Below are positions 16,671 through 25,314 of a stretch of DNA of 64,000 nt, piece by piece. Position 1 is the first letter of the stretch, and each line of letters begins with the position of its first letter. The notes below the pieces were generated by a model. It worked only from the letters and a program-made list of their open reading frames with translations. It made no database searches and was not told the DNA's origin. The stretch is from Paractinoplanes brasiliensis (GTDB taxonomy: Bacteria; Actinomycetota; Actinomycetes; Mycobacteriales; Micromonosporaceae): positions 4,446,001-4,510,000 of the forward strand of contig NZ_SNWR01000001.1 of the NCBI RefSeq assembly GCF_004362215.1, in the 5' to 3' direction. Both the position numbers and the translations under genes were made by a program.

Positions 16671-19652
16671 ATGCGTAACAGCCCTCTACCGAGGATGAGC
16701 CGGCGCGGTCGCGTCACCGTCGGCGTCCTGGTCGGGGTCTTTCTTCTTTTCACGCTGCTCGGGTGGGGCATCGACGCGTACACCGATTACCTCTGGTTCA
16801 ACGAGGTCGACTTCGTCAACGTCTTCTCCGGTGTTCTGCTCACCCGGCTCCTGCTGTTCCTGGTCATCGGCCTCGCGGTCGCTCTGATCATCGCAGGCAA
16901 CCTCTATCTGGCGTACCGGCTGCGACCGCTGCTGCGGCCGCACTCGGCCGAACAGGCGACGCTCGAGCGCTACCGCATGATCATTGCGCCGCGCCTGGGC
17001 ACCTGGATCACCGTTCTCACCGTCATCATCGGTTTCTTCGCCGGGCTCTCCGCGCAGGGCCGGTGGAAGGACTGGATACTCTTCCGCAACGGCGGCAGCT
17101 TCGGCATCCAGGACCCGGAGCACAAAGTGGACGTCGGGTGGTACGTCTTCGACTACCCGATGATGCGTTACGTGCTCGGCGTCGCCTTCACCGCCGTGGT
17201 GCTCTCGGTGCTGGGCTCGCTCGCCATGCACTACGTCTTCGGCGGCGTACGCCTGCAGGGCGTCGGCGACCGCATGACCACCGGCGCGCGGGCGCACCTG
17301 ACCTCGCTGGTCGCGCTGTTCGTGCTGCTCAAGGCGGTGGCGTACGTCCTCGACCGGCGGGCCCTGCTGCTTGAGCAGCACGTCTCGCCGGGGTTGTACG
17401 GCGCGGGCTACACCGACGTCAACGCGTTGATGCCGGCCAAGGAGATCCTCGCGTACATCTCGATCGTCGTGGCGATCGCGATCATCGTGTTCTCCAACGC
17501 GGGCCTGCGCAACCTGGTATGGCCCGGCGTCTCGCTGGCCCTGCTGGCGATCTCGGCGGTAGCCATCGGCGGCATCTACCCGCTGGCCGTGCAGAACTTC
17601 TCGGTCAAGCCCAGCCTCAGCGAGAAGGAAGCGCCGTACATCCAGCGCTCCATCGACGCCACCAGGGCGGCCTTCGGGCTGGACGGCACCGAGGTCGCGC
17701 CGTACCGGGCCAACACCGTGGTCCCGCCCGGCAATCTGGCCTCCGACACCAGCGCGCAGAACGCCCGCCTGATCGACCCGCAACTCGTCTCGCAGGCGTT
17801 CACCCAGTCGCAGCAGTCCCGCGGCTTCTACGACTTCGGGGCCAAGCTCGACGTCGACCGCTACTCCATCAACAACAAGACGGCCGACTACGTGGTCGGC
17901 GTCCGTGAGATCAACGACGACAAGCTGACCACGCAGCAGCGCAACTGGCTCAACCGGCACACCGTCTACACCCACGGCTACGGCCTGGTGGCGGCGCCGG
18001 CCAACCAGTTCTGCGGCGGCCTGCCGTACTTCGTCTCCGGGTTCCTCGGCGACGACCGTTCCGGCAACTGCTCCTCGGCGACCGAAGAGATCAAGGTCAG
18101 CCAGCCGCGGGTGTACTACGGCGAGCAGTCCACCGAGTACGCGATCGTCGGCCAGGAGGACGAAAACCGCCGGGTCGAGTTCGACCGCCCGCAGGAGGAC
18201 AACAACAACGCCGAGGAGCTCTACACCTACACGGGTGAGGGCGGTGTCTCGATCGGCTCGTTCTTCCGCCGGCTGGTCTTCGCGATCAAGAACACCGAGA
18301 GCAACTTCGTGCTCTCCGACGCGGTCAACTCCAAGTCCAAGCTCATGTACATCCGCGAGCCGCGCGAGCGGGTGGCCAAGGTCGCGCCGTTCCTGACGAT
18401 CGACGGCGACCCGTACCCGGCGGCCGTCGACGGCCGGATCGTGTGGATCCTCGACGGCTACACCACGTCGGCGAGCTACCCGTACTCGCAGAAGATCAAC
18501 CTGGCCACCGAGACGCAGGACGAGCTCACCGGTCAGGGGCAATTCGCCCTGGCCCGCGACGACGTCAACTACATGCGCAACTCGGTCAAGGCGACCGTCG
18601 ACGCGTACGACGGCACGGTCAAGCTGTACGAGTTCGACGACAACGACCCGGTGCTCAAGGCGTGGAACAAGGCCTTCGGCGGCGACCTGATCGTCCCGAA
18701 GGAAGACACCCCGCCGGCCCTCGAACAGCACTTCCGTTACCCGCAGGACCTGTTCAAGGTGCAGCGCAACCTGCTCACCCGGTTCCACGTGACCGACCCG
18801 CAGGCGTTCTTCTCCGGCCAGGACTTCTGGCAGGTGCCGAACGCGCCCGACGCGCCGTCGAGCAACCAGAAGCAGCCGCCGTTCTACCTCAACGTGCAGC
18901 TGCCCGAACAGGACCAGACCCGGTTCCAGCTGACCGCCGGCGTCACACCGGCCAACCGCGAAAACCTGGCCGCGCTGATCTCGGGGTCGTACGTCGACAA
19001 CAAACCCGTGATCCAGGTGCTCGAACTGCCCGACCAGACGGTCACACCAGGACCGGTCCAGGTGCACCAAAAGATGACCGCCAACGCGACCGTGCGGCAA
19101 CAGATCACCCTGCTGTCGAACAACTCGCAGTCCCAGGTGCTCTACGGCAACCTGATCACCTTGCCCGTCGAAGGCGGCGTGCTCTATGTGGAGCCGGTCT
19201 ACGTCAGACCCGGCAACCAGGAGAACGCGGCCCCGCAGCTGCAGAAGATCCTGATGTCCTACGGCGACGGCGGAACGTACGTCGTGCTGGCCGACAGTCT
19301 CAAACAGGGCCTCGACCAACTCGTGCAGCAGGGCAAGAACGCGCAGACCGGCAACAACAACAGCGGCAACACGGGTAACAACAGCGGCAACAACAGTGGC
19401 GGCAACACCGGCACCAACCCGCCGCCGGAAACGCTCACCGGCGAGCTGGCCGCCGCCGCGACAGCGCTCGACCAGGCCATCGCCAACGTCCGAACGGCCC
19501 AGCAGTCCGGCGACTTCGCCCGCTACGGCGAAGCGCTCAAGGCCCTCGACACCGCGATGACCAACTTCGAGAACGCCCGCAACGCCGCCGGCAGCGCCAC
19601 CCCGAACCCCTCCGGCTCGGCGCCGGCGCCCAACCCAACCCCGAGCGGCTGA
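16671..19652 (+). CDS. UPF0182 family large membrane protein
   Basis: A roughly 993-residue UPF0182/COG1615 protein, matching Rv3193c in position and kind. The N-terminal third has about seven membrane helices; the rest is a large external domain. The C terminus has an Asn/Gly linker (TGNNNSGNTGNNSG) and a coiled helical end. ATG 16671 is preferred because GGAG lies about 12 bases before it; a GTG at 16653 would add six residues. Function unknown. It follows the PDZ protease in the same direction, so the two may be linked. Confidence 0.88.
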   Translation: MRNSPLPRMSRRGRVTVGVLVGVFLLFTLLGWGIDAYTDYLWFNEVDFVNVFSGVLLTRLLLFLVIGLAVALIIAGNLYLAYRLRPLLRPHSAEQATLERYRMIIAPRLGTWITVLTVIIGFFAGLSAQGRWKDWILFRNGGSFGIQDPEHKVDVGWYVFDYPMMRYVLGVAFTAVVLSVLGSLAMHYVFGGVRLQGVGDRMTTGARAHLTSLVALFVLLKAVAYVLDRRALLLEQHVSPGLYGAGYTDVNALMPAKEILAYISIVVAIAIIVFSNAGLRNLVWPGVSLALLAISAVAIGGIYPLAVQNFSVKPSLSEKEAPYIQRSIDATRAAFGLDGTEVAPYRANTVVPPGNLASDTSAQNARLIDPQLVSQAFTQSQQSRGFYDFGAKLDVDRYSINNKTADYVVGVREINDDKLTTQQRNWLNRHTVYTHGYGLVAAPANQFCGGLPYFVSGFLGDDRSGNCSSATEEIKVSQPRVYYGEQSTEYAIVGQEDENRRVEFDRPQEDNNNAEELYTYTGEGGVSIGSFFRRLVFAIKNTESNFVLSDAVNSKSKLMYIREPRERVAKVAPFLTIDGDPYPAAVDGRIVWILDGYTTSASYPYSQKINLATETQDELTGQGQFALARDDVNYMRNSVKATVDAYDGTVKLYEFDDNDPVLKAWNKAFGGDLIVPKEDTPPALEQHFRYPQDLFKVQRNLLTRFHVTDPQAFFSGQDFWQVPNAPDAPSSNQKQPPFYLNVQLPEQDQTRFQLTAGVTPANRENLAALISGSYVDNKPVIQVLELPDQTVTPGPVQVHQKMTANATVRQQITLLSNNSQSQVLYGNLITLPVEGGVLYVEPVYVRPGNQENAAPQLQKILMSYGDGGTYVVLADSLKQGLDQLVQQGKNAQTGNNNSGNTGNNSGNNSGGNTGTNPPPETLTGELAAAATALDQAIANVRTAQQSGDFARYGEALKALDTAMTNFENARNAAGSATPNPSGSAPAPNPTPSG

Positions 19653-19658
19653 CCGTTT

Positions 19659-19696
19659 GGGGCCGGTGACCCACCGTGTGCTGGGTCACCGGCCCC
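19659..19696 (+). terminator. intrinsic terminator after UPF0182
   Basis: A 15-bp perfect stem (ggggccggtgaccca and its complement) with an 8-base loop, followed by CGTTTT. Confidence 0.85.
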
Positions 19697-19741
19697 CGTT
19701 TTGCAGCCATCGCCCCCGTTGCGCTAGTGTTAACAGGCCGA

Positions 19742-19815
19742 CGCGGGGTGGAGCAGCTCGGTAGCTCGCTGGGCTCATAACCCAGAGGTCGCAGGTTCAA
19801 ATCCTGTCCCCGCTA
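19742..19815 (+). tRNA. initiator tRNA-fMet(CAT), left copy
   Basis: A 74-base cloverleaf without encoded CCA. The anticodon loop CTCATAA gives CAU, and the anticodon stem ends in GGG/CCC, the initiator hallmark. Position 1 C faces U72, so the first acceptor pair is broken, as required for formylation. TTCAAAT is the T loop. The gene is identical to the right copy at 22591-22664 and points inward to the AbiE module. Confidence 0.95.
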
Positions 19816-19823
19816 CGAGTCGA

Positions 19824-19870
19824 GAGGCCCCTGTTCGCGGAAAGCGCGAACCGGGGCCTCTTCGCGTTTT
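19824..19870 (+). terminator. terminator of left tRNA-fMet
   Basis: A long stem (gaggcccctgttcgcg with cgcgaaccggggcctc) around GAAAG, then TTCGCGTTTT. The same structure follows the right tRNA copy on the minus strand at about 22536-22582. Confidence 0.8.
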
Positions 19871-20139
19871 GCCTGGGGGCCGAGCCCCCAGACCCCACGT
19901 TACGGTGGTCGCTGGGGTGAGTCGTTCACGCTGGGTCCTGCGACTTCGTCGCGGTCGGGGTGGCGACTTCGTCGCGGGCCGCGGACTCCGGTGGGCGATT
20001 GTTCGGTGCGGGGGTTTGGCGTGTGCTGGTGGGGAACGTTGATGTAGCGGGCCGGTCTCTTGCGCGGTGCGTGCTGTCCCTGTCGTCGTGAAGTTGCCGA
20101 CGGACGGGTTGGTGTTGGGTGGGGGTACCAGGTGCGCGA

Positions 20140-20242
20140 TACGCCGTCGCCCACCACCCTGATGTCTTTCCGGGTGTGCGGACAGCAACGGCTGCACGAG
20201 GTGCCACAACGACTCCGGGTAGTACTTGTCCACATCACTCAC
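20140..20242 (-). pseudogene. IS5-family transposase N-terminal remnant
   Basis: From GTG 20242 the minus strand reads VSDVDKYYPESLWHLVQPLL, then a QGGGRRR stretch, which fits the N terminus of IS5-group transposases (LWELVxPLLP ... QGGG). The frame then loses similarity and no catalytic DDE region follows, so it is a truncated relic inside the inverted-repeat module. Confidence 0.5.
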
Positions 20243-20324
20243 GCCCGTACAACGAATGATGTTCGAACTCAACAACCCCTAATGAGATGCGGTCTTAAGG
20301 TCCCCCCGGCGGTAGCCGACAAGG

Positions 20325-21296
20325 TCAGTAGAGGCCGACGTCGGCCAGCCGGCCGCCGGGGAGGGTGGCCAGGGCGCGTAGTGCGAGGGGACGGTCCTGT
20401 TCCCGAGCCTGGGCGAGGAGCCGTTCGTCGTCTTCGAGGTCGGCGAGGAATCTGAAATGGGTGCGAAGGGCTTCCGACAGCTCGGCTGCAGTGGGCGTGG
20501 GGACGGCGAGCGCTCCGATGTCCTGTTCGTCGAACTCGCCTGCGCCGCGGTCGCGGAGCCACTTCTCCGGGTTGAAGGCGGGGCCTTCGTGGCCTTGCTT
20601 CCAGAAGGTGTCGCCGGCGTGGAGGCCGTTGGCGTCGACCCAGATTTTGAGGACGGCGAGACGGCGTACGAGGGCATGGTCCAGTTTGCCGGTGATGGGG
20701 GTGTTGGTCATGGCCCAGCGCAGGTCGTACATGTCGCGGGCGGGAGTGGCGCGATTCAGACGGGCGATCTTCTCGGCGATGTTCTCTTCGAGGCGGATCA
20801 CCTGCAGTTGAGGTAGAGCAGGTAGTCCGTACCGGGTGTGAATGGGCAGGGGTTGCCATCCGCGCAGGACCGGCGGCAGCCAGGGCGGCGGATTCAAGTC
20901 GAGTTTGCTCTGCAAGGCACCGGTGTCGCCGCCGAAGCTGTGGTCGTAGGTGAGCGTCCACTTGCCGCGCCGTTCGATGACGCCGTAGCTGAAGGGGCCG
21001 ACCTTGAGTCCGTCGACGGCGGCGATCAGGTTGGTGAGCGCGTCGTCGGGATCGGCGCCGATCTTCGTGCTGGAGAAGTCCAGATCGAGGGAGAAGCGCC
21101 CGGCGTTTCCCGCGTACAGCTTGCGCAGCGCGGTGCCGCCCTTGAACGTCATCGCGTCGAGGACGCCGAGCCCGTGCAGGTGGCGAAGCAGAAGGTCTTG
21201 GGCGATGTCGACAATGGCGGCGTCACGGCCTTGGGCACCGGCGCCACGCGGTGTGTGCCGGGCAATGTGTCCGACGGTCAGGTTGATGTCGTTCAT
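20325..21296 (-). CDS. abiEii: AbiEii/AbiGii-type nucleotidyltransferase toxin
   Basis: A 323-residue toxin of the AbiEii nucleotidyltransferase family. The GGTAL motif (FKGGTALRKLY, about residues 51-61) is followed by FSLDLDFS with the two metal-binding aspartates. Downstream are the conserved lysine/arginine segments (EENIAEKIARL). In type IV AbiE systems this enzyme modifies tRNA ends and blocks growth; the antitoxin does not bind it directly. ATG 21296 overlaps the antitoxin stop by ATGA, so the pair is co-translated. The longer frame upstream is antitoxin coding in another phase. Confidence 0.85.
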   Translation of the reverse strand: MNDINLTVGHIARHTPRGAGAQGRDAAIVDIAQDLLLRHLHGLGVLDAMTFKGGTALRKLYAGNAGRFSLDLDFSSTKIGADPDDALTNLIAAVDGLKVGPFSYGVIERRGKWTLTYDHSFGGDTGALQSKLDLNPPPWLPPVLRGWQPLPIHTRYGLPALPQLQVIRLEENIAEKIARLNRATPARDMYDLRWAMTNTPITGKLDHALVRRLAVLKIWVDANGLHAGDTFWKQGHEGPAFNPEKWLRDRGAGEFDEQDIGALAVPTPTAAELSEALRTHFRFLADLEDDERLLAQAREQDRPLALRALATLPGGRLADVGLY

Positions 21297-22090
21297 GTGG
21301 CGGCTCGCAGGGTGCGGGGGTCGAAGGGGAGGCTGGTGTCGGCGACCTGCCAGGTGTTGTCGTGGCGGCGGAGATGTCCTCGCGGGCCGAACCAGGTTTT
21401 GCCGTGCAGGGGGCTCGACTCGCGGATCGCGTCGGCCAGGTCGGGTCGCATTCCCTGGAGCAGGTAGCCGGTGCGTGCGCTGGTGGCCGACGGCCGACCG
21501 GCCAGTTCGAGGGACAGCTCTTCCCAGGACAAGTCGGCGGCAAGTTCCGGGAGCCATTCGAGCGCACTCGCCCAGGAGCGCACGGCACCGGGCTTTGCCG
21601 TCATGTGTACGAGAATGCTTTCCGGAGCGAGTACCGGTACGCCGCGCTGATCCTGGTAGCGAAGGTGGGGATCGAAGACGGATGCCGCAACGCCCGCGGG
21701 TAGCTGACGCGCCAGTTCGGTCGTCGCGGCGGCGACCGCGATGTGGGTCGGCACGCGGTCGGCGAAGCCGTGCGCCCAGGCGGCGGCTTGCAAGGTCAAG
21801 GCGCACCGCGCGGAGGGTCGTTGAGCCAGGAAGGCGCGTAGGGGCATGAGCGGGTCGTTACGGGAGTAGGCACCTGCCATGGCGGCGGGTGCGAACTCCC
21901 AGACACCGCGTTGCCCGGTTGGTAGTAGCCACCCCCGCTCGCGCAGTCGCGCGGCCACGATCCGGACCGGGGTGCGCAGGCCATGGTGTTCGACGAGCTG
22001 AGCGAGTTGCTCACTCGTGACAAGCGTGGGCTGCTCGAGCTCCAGCTCTTCAAGGATACCCCCCAGCGAAGGCGGGATCGTCCGTGTCAT
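21293..22090 (-). CDS. abiEi: AbiEi-type antitoxin / transcriptional regulator
   Basis: A 265-residue AbiEi family protein starting at ATG 22090 (MTRTIPPSLG); an in-frame start at 22159 would overlap the operator repeats. The N-terminal third is a winged helix (EQLAQLVEHHGLRTPVRIV), the rest the AbiEi C-terminal antitoxin domain (LTLQAAAWAHG; APESILVHMTA). AbiEi proteins neutralise the toxin and repress their own operon by binding inverted repeats, and two inverted-repeat pairs lie just upstream. Confidence 0.82.
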   Translation of the reverse strand: MTRTIPPSLGGILEELELEQPTLVTSEQLAQLVEHHGLRTPVRIVAARLRERGWLLPTGQRGVWEFAPAAMAGAYSRNDPLMPLRAFLAQRPSARCALTLQAAAWAHGFADRVPTHIAVAAATTELARQLPAGVAASVFDPHLRYQDQRGVPVLAPESILVHMTAKPGAVRSWASALEWLPELAADLSWEELSLELAGRPSATSARTGYLLQGMRPDLADAIRESSPLHGKTWFGPRGHLRRHDNTWQVADTSLPFDPRTLRAAT

Positions 22091-22110
22091 CGGATGCGCC
22101 TCTGTATCAG

Positions 22111-22182
22111 GAACAGTTACTAACTTGACCAGATTGACACCTCCCGCTGGCAGTGTCAATTCAGCATAGTAAGTAACTGTTC
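22111..22182 (-). promoter_or_regulatory. abiE operator/promoter with nested inverted repeats
   Basis: Outer 10-bp arms gaacagttac (22111-22120) and gtaactgttc (22173-22182) enclose inner 8-bp arms attgacac (22133-22140) and gtgtcaat (22153-22160). Read on the minus strand the inner right arm gives TTGACA, a good -35. The first codon of abiEi is 21 bases away. Autoregulation by AbiEi is the likely use. Confidence 0.65.
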
Positions 22183-22398
22183 ACGTTACTTGGCGGACAG
22201 ATACGACACCACGACCACTACCAATGGCCACCTGGGCCTTACTCCGACCGATACCGACAATCCGCCCGGCTGTCTCCAAGCTCGTCACCGACCCCAGCTC
22301 GCGGACCTTCGCCGCAGTCCAGATCGCTCGCTCCGCCACAGCCCGAGCTCCTGGTCGAGGTTCGCTCGTACCGCCGGCAACCGGGCGGCACGACAGAT

Positions 22399-22664
22399 AC
22401 CGAACAATCGCCCACCGGAGTCCGCGGCCCACGACGAAGTCGCCACCCCGACCGCGACGAAGTCGCAGGACCCAGCGCAACAAACCCACCCCAGCGACCA
22501 CCGTAACGTGGGGTCTGGGGGCTCGGCCCCCAGGCAAAACGCGAAGAGGCCCCTGTTCGCGCTTTCCGCGAACAGGGGCCTCCCACCTCGTAGCGGGGAC
22601 AGGATTTGAACCTGCGACCTCTGGGTTATGAGCCCAGCGAGCTACCGAGCTGCTCCACCCCGCG
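22399..22664 (-). repeat. 266-bp inverted repeat, right arm
   Basis: Reverse complement of the left arm at 19742-20007, equal in length, with the tRNA part identical. Together the arms enclose 2,391 bases with the AbiE pair and transposase relic. Confidence 0.9.
22591..22664 (-). tRNA. initiator tRNA-fMet(CAT), right copy
   Basis: Same 74 bases as the left copy, on the minus strand, with anticodon CAU, GGG/CCC anticodon stem and C1-U72 mismatch. The gene is intact and followed by its own terminator, so both copies can be functional. Confidence 0.95.
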
Positions 22665-22724
22665 TCGGCGAGGACAACACTACCTTGCTTGGTCGGTGGG
22701 TGTCAGGGCGGGGCCGGGTGGTGG

Positions 22725-23639
22725 TTATCGGGTGAGCTCGGGGACGGGGTAGGTCACGCCGGTGAGTTGTTCGGAGACGGTCCACAGGCGCTGCTGGATG
22801 GTCTTGTTGTGGGAGGCGGGGCTGGATGTGACCTGCTTGGGGTAGCCGCGGATTTGGAGGAGGTTGCCGGGGCCGTAGTACTGGCCGCCGGTGACGTTCG
22901 GGTCGGTGGCGGCGCGCAGGGTGGGTAGGGCGCCCATTTCGGCGTTCTGGGTGAGCAGGGTCGCGAGCCAGGTGATCGGGAGGCGTACGGCGGTCGGGGT
23001 GTGGCGTATGAGTTCGGTGTTGGACACGCCGGGGTGGGCGGCGACCGCGATGGTGGCGCCGTGGGGTGTGAGGCGGCGCTGCAGTTCGTACGTGAACATC
23101 AGGTTGGCGAGTTTGGACTGGCCGTAGGCGGCGACGCGGCTGTAGGCGTGTTCCCACTGCAGGTCGTCGAAGTGGATGTCGGCGCGGATGCGGTGGCCGC
23201 CGCTGCTGACGGTGACGACGCGGGAGCCGGGGACGGGCAGGAGCCTGTCGAGCAGCAGGCCGGTGAGGGCGAAGTGGCCGAGGTGGTTGGTGCCGAACTG
23301 CATTTCGAAACCGTCGGCGGTGGTCTGGCGGGGGGTGTACATCACGCCGGCGTTGTTGATGAGCAGGTCGATGCGGGGGTGGGCGGCGCGCAGGTCGGCG
23401 GCCGCTGAGCGGATGGATGCGAGCGAGGTCAGGTCGAGGGCTTGGACGGTGACGTCGCCGTTGATGCGGGCCGCGGCTTGCCGGCCTTTTTCGATGTTGC
23501 GGACGGCCAGGACCACTGTTGCCCCGTGTTCGGCGAGCGCTCGGGCGGTTTCGTATCCCAGCCCGGTGTTGGCGCCGGTCACGATCGCCACGCGGCCGCT
23601 CTGGTCGGGGATGTTCTGTTCGCTCCACTTGCCGCTCAC
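22725..23639 (-). CDS. short-chain dehydrogenase/reductase (retinol dehydrogenase-like)
   Basis: A 304-residue classical SDR. The NAD(P)-binding TGANTGLG (about residues 22-29), NNAG (about 93-96), catalytic serine in VTVSSGGHR and the YxxxK in AYGQSKLAN are present. The overall type resembles RDH/WW-oxidoreductase-like SDRs of actinobacteria; substrate unknown. GTG 23639 has GGAG upstream. The gene is divergent from a TetR gene across three palindromic operators, which implies repression by that TetR. Confidence 0.85.
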   Translation of the reverse strand: MSGKWSEQNIPDQSGRVAIVTGANTGLGYETARALAEHGATVVLAVRNIEKGRQAAARINGDVTVQALDLTSLASIRSAAADLRAAHPRIDLLINNAGVMYTPRQTTADGFEMQFGTNHLGHFALTGLLLDRLLPVPGSRVVTVSSGGHRIRADIHFDDLQWEHAYSRVAAYGQSKLANLMFTYELQRRLTPHGATIAVAAHPGVSNTELIRHTPTAVRLPITWLATLLTQNAEMGALPTLRAATDPNVTGGQYYGPGNLLQIRGYPKQVTSSPASHNKTIQQRLWTVSEQLTGVTYPVPELTR

Positions 23640-23653
23640 GATGATCTCCTAAG

Positions 23654-23720
23654 GAACCGTCGGTCTTTTATGTGACCAACGTAAGAGACCAGCGGTCTGC
23701 TGTCAAGGGACCGGCGGTCT
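23654..23720. promoter_or_regulatory. three TetR operators (RACC-N3-GGTCT)
   Basis: Thirteen-base elements at 23654-23666 (gaaccgtcggtct), 23686-23698 (agaccagcggtct, perfect arms) and 23708-23720 (ggaccggcggtct) lie between the divergent SDR and TetR starts. They very likely bind the TetR protein encoded at 23739. Confidence 0.7.
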
Positions 23721-23738
23721 TTAAGCTAGGCTGGTGGC

Positions 23739-24404
23739 GTGACATTTCAGCGGGCGCGCAGCGAGGAGCAGCGGGAGATCAGGCGCAGGGCAATCCTCGA
23801 CACGGCGGCGGCCATGCTCGACGAGATGCCCGTGGCCGAGGTGAGCCTCAACGAGCTCAGCCGGCGGGTGGGCCTGGCCAAGTCGAACGTGCTGCGGTAT
23901 TTCGAGTCGCGTGAAGCCGTCCTGCTCGAGCTGCTGGACGTCTTCCTCGGGGAGTGGCTCGCCGAGCTGGCCACCGAGCTGGCCGCCGGTGTCGAGGCCC
24001 GGGCGTCCGTCGAGAAGCGGGCGGATCAGGTGGCTGACATCCTCAGCCGGTCCCTGGCGGAGCGGACGGTGCTGTGCGACCTCTTCGGCGCGCAGGGTGG
24101 CGTCCTCGAGCACAACGTCTCGGTCGAGGTGGTCAAGCGGCACAAGCGTGCCTCGCTGGGCAGGCTCGCCGACATGGCCGGCCTGCTGCGCCGTCATCTG
24201 CCCGAGCTCGGCGACGACGCGCCGGTGCTGTGTCTGATCATTCTGGTTTCGGCGGGCGCTCTTTCGGCGTACGTGCCGCCGCCGCCCAGCGTTCTCGCGG
24301 CCTATGCGGACGAGCCGGCCCTTGCCGTGTACAACCTTGAACCCCGTGACGGCCTGCGCCTCGCCTTCACCGCCATGCTCGTCGGCGTGCTGCCACGAAC
24401 CTGA
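23739..24404 (+). CDS. TetR family transcriptional regulator
   Basis: A 221-residue TetR regulator. The helix-turn-helix covers about residues 20-60 (VSLNELSRRVGLAKSNVLRYFESREAVL). The C-terminal ligand domain matches TetR_C-type regulators with no recognisable ligand. It is divergent from the SDR gene with three palindromes between, so local autoregulated repression of both is expected. Start GTG 23739. Confidence 0.85.
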   Translation: MTFQRARSEEQREIRRRAILDTAAAMLDEMPVAEVSLNELSRRVGLAKSNVLRYFESREAVLLELLDVFLGEWLAELATELAAGVEARASVEKRADQVADILSRSLAERTVLCDLFGAQGGVLEHNVSVEVVKRHKRASLGRLADMAGLLRRHLPELGDDAPVLCLIILVSAGALSAYVPPPPSVLAAYADEPALAVYNLEPRDGLRLAFTAMLVGVLPRT

Positions 24405-24409
24405 CCAAT

Positions 24410-24570
24410 TCCCCGTAAGGGGCACCGGGCGTCAAAGCCTTTCCCTGTACGCGGCACCAGGCGCTCGACCCTTCCCCGTACACGGCACTGGGCGTCAGGG
24501 CCGCTTTCCCGTACGCGGCAACGGGGCGCGGAGCCTTTCCCGTACGCGGCAACGGGGTGCCCGCGTACGG
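24410..24570. repeat. imperfect tandem repeat, about 31-33 bp, five copies
   Basis: Each unit reads roughly TTTCCCGTACGCGGCAACGG plus about 12 bases, starting near 24410, 24440, 24472, 24505 and 24536. CCCGT and ACGGG within a unit can form small hairpins. It begins 6 bases after the TetR stop and fills the space to the next convergent gene. Confidence 0.7.
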
Positions 24571-24583
24571 GAAAGCGCTCTTG

Positions 24584-25291
24584 TCAGCGGTTGGTGGCGA
24601 GCTGGGGATAGAGCAGGGAGAGGTCCCCGGCGAGGGCCGACTTGACGTTGCGGCTGACGTCGTCGGCGAGCACCTCGTACGCGTCGTTCTCGACCCCGTC
24701 CAGGGCGGCCGCGGCCACGTCGACGGCGTTCGCCTTGGGCGCGTCGATCTTCGAGGTCATGTCGGTGTCGACGTACGCGACGTGCAGGCCGGTCACCCGG
24801 ATGCCGCGGGCGAGCAGCTTGAGCCGCAGCGAGTTGGTCTGCGACCACAGGGCGGCCTTGGAGGCGCTGTACGGGCCGCCGTCGGCCAGCCAGGAGAGCG
24901 CGGAGTGGACGTTGAGGATGTGGCCGCCGCCGTTGCGCTCGATCACGGGTACGAACGCCCGGGTCACCAGCAGGGGGCCGTAGAAGTTGGTTTCGAGGTC
25001 GCGGCGCACGTCCTCGATCGGCGACTCCAGGTATGACGCGCCGGCCGCAGCGCCCGCGTTGTTGATGAGGATCGTCACGTCGGACGCCTGCGCGGCGACG
25101 GCGGCGATCGAGGCCTCGTCGGTGACCTCGAGTCGCAGCGGCACGGCGCCGGGGTGTGTGATCGTGCGCGGGTCACGGGCGGTGGCGTACACCTTGGCCG
25201 CTCCTCGCTGGAAGAGGTCGTCGACGAGCGCCTTGCCGATGCCGCGGCTGCCGCCGGTGACGAGGACGACCGAGTTCTTGATCGCAGTCAT
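24584..25291 (-). CDS. short-chain dehydrogenase/reductase
   Basis: A 235-residue SDR beginning MTAIKNSVVL at ATG 25291; a longer frame upstream would run through the operator region. TGGSRGIG (about 15-22), NNAG (about 79-82), a catalytic serine in LNVHSALSWL and YSASK are present. Substrate unknown. It is divergent from the TetR gene at 25412 with three 14-bp palindromes between them. Confidence 0.82.
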   Translation of the reverse strand: MTAIKNSVVLVTGGSRGIGKALVDDLFQRGAAKVYATARDPRTITHPGAVPLRLEVTDEASIAAVAAQASDVTILINNAGAAAGASYLESPIEDVRRDLETNFYGPLLVTRAFVPVIERNGGGHILNVHSALSWLADGGPYSASKAALWSQTNSLRLKLLARGIRVTGLHVAYVDTDMTSKIDAPKANAVDVAAAALDGVENDAYEVLADDVSRNVKSALAGDLSLLYPQLATNR

Positions 25292-25314
25292 GGAGATGTC
25301 CTTCTCGTACGGGA

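Larger units (their letters stand above)
19742..20007 (+). repeat. 266-bp inverted repeat, left arm
   Basis: It contains the tRNA gene, its downstream terminator and about 140 bases beyond. The reverse complement of 22399-22664 aligns over the whole 266 bases without gaps, with about eleven mismatches by eye, all outside the tRNA. Confidence 0.9.

Noticed and set aside
16686..19319. An 877-codon minus-strand frame opposite UPF0182
   Set aside because: It is a shadow with extreme Arg/Val/Asp bias, no start context, and lies wholly antisense to a clear membrane-protein gene.
19742..22664. Classical tRNA-integrated prophage or ICE
   Set aside because: No integrase gene, and the flanking repeats are inverted rather than direct.
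22642..23628. A 328-codon minus-strand frame in the SDR region
   Set aside because: It is Arg/Pro-rich and in a different phase from the clearly conserved SDR.
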